A DNA stretch of 64,000 bases, from NCBI RefSeq assembly GCF_037975245.1, contig NC_092579.1:30279666-30343665 (forward strand), read 5' to 3'. Each line of letters opens with the position of its first letter. Position 1 is the stretch's first letter. Positions 59,580 through 64,000 of this stretch are shown here, one piece after another. The position numbers and the translations under genes are program-made. This stretch comes from Apostichopus japonicus. Lineage: Eukaryota > Echinodermata > Holothuroidea > Aspidochirotida > Stichopodidae. The notes beneath the pieces are model-generated. The model saw only the letters and a program-made list of their open reading frames with translations, did no database searches and was not told the origin of the DNA.

Positions 59580-61560
59580 TTCTTCCCCGTCAATCCGTCT
59601 GGTATCCACCCCCTCCCTTCCCCCACCGCACCTCGTTTGTTATTTCTAAATATAATGTCTAAATTTGATATAAAATGTTGAATTGGAAGCTACCCGAGGT
59701 GTAAGTTGTAATCCGTAAGCCTGTGCGGGCTTCTCCCACATTTGTGTTCATTTAAGCTTGGTAAAAATAACTGCTGATTATTATTATTACAAGGGGTGTG
59801 TAACCCCATTCTTATCTTTGGAGGGGGGGGGGATTGGGGTGGGGGATATCTGCACTTGTTGGATGAGTAGTGCAATTGGACACCAAGATTAAGAAACAGA
59901 AAACCACATTTACATAATGTTACAACTCTGATATAAATCTTAGCTTTATAAGAAACACAAAGGACAGCCATTTATTTTGCCGCTCCGTACCGTGGAAGGA
60001 ATCCTTTTTATTTATCAACAGCATACATACACACCATAATTGAATGATAAAACAGTAACATAAAAGATAAAAGTACTAAAACTGAAAACATGATAAGAAA
60101 ATGACATCCCTTGATGAAAGTACGGTGAACTGGAGCCTCTGGAGAGAGATGTATACTAATACAAGCCTCTTAATTAGGTTGTGATTTTGTGTGTTCAATC
60201 AAATCTATAACAATGAACATTGTGAGTAATCATTAATAAGAACTCATTTGTTAACAGTTAGATCATAGCAAATAGAACAATTAGCTACATAGGAACATAC
60301 TTCCTTTATAAAATATCGCCTCAAGTGTCTTGCAGCATATATTAAGTAACTTACATTTACTATCTAAGTGACAAACAAAAAGTAAACAACTCTACGGTAA
60401 AGGACACCATTTGAATACTGTAATATCTAACCATACAGAAACAGTTAAAGGATAGTTGGTATTGTTCCAGTCTTTGATACACTGTGTATGAAACCGGTGG
60501 GGATTATAAAGGTAGGTTTTACACGCTTCACCATGATGTAAGAAATATAAGGGTAATAAAAGGAATATCATACCATCAAAGAATATATAACATTAACTCA
60601 AAGGTCACTGTACATCTTGTCCTTTGATGTTAAAGTCTCACTATGCATTCCATCTGGACGGTCAGGATAATAATGTTTTGGAGGTATCCAATCTCGCTCG
60701 TTCTCTGCGTTTTGGCCAAAATATGTTGGCAAACGATGCACCTACAAGATTGTCTGCTTATTTAACTACACAATGCTACCAATATAGGGTTAGGGAACAG
60801 TTTGTTCGTATTTATAGGCTTAATGGAGCTTTATATTTAAATATCACATGAAAGTAAGTACAAACAATGAAGGATATTCATCAGAACACAACTACGAGGC
60901 AAGTTATAAAACCAACCAATTTACTCAGTTTTGAAATGTAAGTAAAAACAGAGGAGCTGTGTGCTATTCATGACCAACTTATTCGTTTGTGTCTATCGTC
61001 ATATGAAAAACTCAAAATGCCCATATTCGAATGGATTTAAAGAAAAAATTGAAAACCTTAGAAATAAGTAGACAGTTAAAAGACATAAAAAACTTGAAAA
61101 TGAATATTGGGACAAAAATATCAAAGCAAAGTTTAAAAAACAAAATAGGTTTAACATAGAAAGACAAACTTGAAGACTCTTAAAATATAATGAAATATGA
61201 GTAAGGTTTACTACCTGTGACTCATAAATATTGAGGTGAATATTGAGGTGATAAATTCTGTGACAGGTCTTGAAAGCTTTTCAAATTATAGTATGTCAAC
61301 ACAAACTGTTACCGAAAAAGAGATATGAATGCTTACCCTCCCACCCCTTTCCCCCACTGTCTCAATGCTTTCTTCAAAGCTCACACCCTGCTAAGTATGA
61401 CTAGCAACCTCCTCCCCAACCCATGCCCCCCAGCCCCTCACATCACCAACGTAGAAGAGTCAATTGGTCGTCTTCTCGTTGGTTACTTCAAGAACAGTGT
61501 CACGTAACCATTTGTTCTTCTGGCTTTTATCCAAAATACAGAACCAAAACAATGTTTTGC
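59580..61560. other. ABCC 3' UTR or intergenic region
   Basis: No exon recognised. On the minus strand an AATAAA lies at about 60007-60015, roughly 1.55 kb after the ABCC stop codon; if used, most of this stretch is 3' UTR. The 75-aa plus frame at 60624-60851 has no recognisable domain. Confidence 0.4.
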
Positions 61561-61567
61561 TATGTAC

Positions 61568-63782
<2,215 letters not shown>

Positions 63783-64000
63783 CTGTGACAGGAGAAAATA
63801 ATACTTGAGGTCACGTCTGGCAATAGCTCTATGCATCTGTGTTAAAAGTATCTAATGAGTAACTTATGAATTATGGAACACTGTCAACATTCCAAGAAGA
63901 GGAAATAGGAAAATTATGTGTAAAATATATGTAAAAATAATGACACAATAAAGAAGTTTTATCACTTTCCACATAAACAGCCTCCCAAGACAATATCTCT

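Overview
The window is animal nuclear DNA. It is AT-rich, with long introns, GT-AG spliced metazoan genes, dense transposon debris, many simple repeats and an unusual number of G or C homopolymers. Marine deuterostome, most likely echinoderm, is my best guess from gene content, the frequent TAGGCCTA-type words and the mix of LINE and hAT debris. That placement is inference. I see no bacterial operons, CRISPR or phage.

Left part (1-30 kb) holds the host genes. Three brain-protein-I3 (BRI3)-like genes lie in tandem on the minus strand: 5218-9305, 13914-15263 and 19968-21341. Each has two coding exons: a proline-rich PPPY exon, then, after a phase-1 intron, a membrane exon with a CxxC pair on either side of a hydrophobic segment. 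Head-to-head with the third copy, on the plus strand, is a complete five-exon gene for mitochondrial ribosomal protein L12 (23039-30030, 193 aa). Intergenic DNA here carries a 105-bp satellite, a 119-bp minisatellite with a 356-bp higher-order period, a (TA)n-centred palindrome and a 350-bp hAT-type element with an 8-bp target duplication.

Middle part (30-44 kb) is repeat-dominated: a 1.9-kb GATA/GACA array, a LINE relic (33.8-37.1 kb) split by a 1957-bp hAT-type element that itself contains another, a second LINE relic split by a hAT-type element, a composite element with direct and inverted repeats (41.3-42.4 kb), and a tandem array of tRNA-like units (42.4-43.2 kb, with a minus-strand relative at 37.2-37.45 kb). 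Six copies of one ~100-bp module occur inside these otherwise different TIR elements.

Right part (44-64 kb): two consecutive exons of an SRP68-like gene with a frameshift (45.5-46.9 kb), a Jockey-like LINE on the minus strand in two pieces (46.9-48.0 and 49.2-52.6 kb), a decayed and duplicated ABCC NBD1 exon associated with a 69-bp minisatellite (52.8-55.2 kb), and the last three exons of an ABCC (MRP-type) transporter, minus strand, running off the right edge (61568-63782).

Several real exons are too short or lack an internal ATG and were found by reading splice sites and frame: BRI3-like copy 2 exon 2, copy 3 exon 1, MRPL12 exons 1, 3 and 5, the ABCC terminal exon and the SRP68-like exons. 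Most long apparent ORFs are microsatellite or minisatellite translations.
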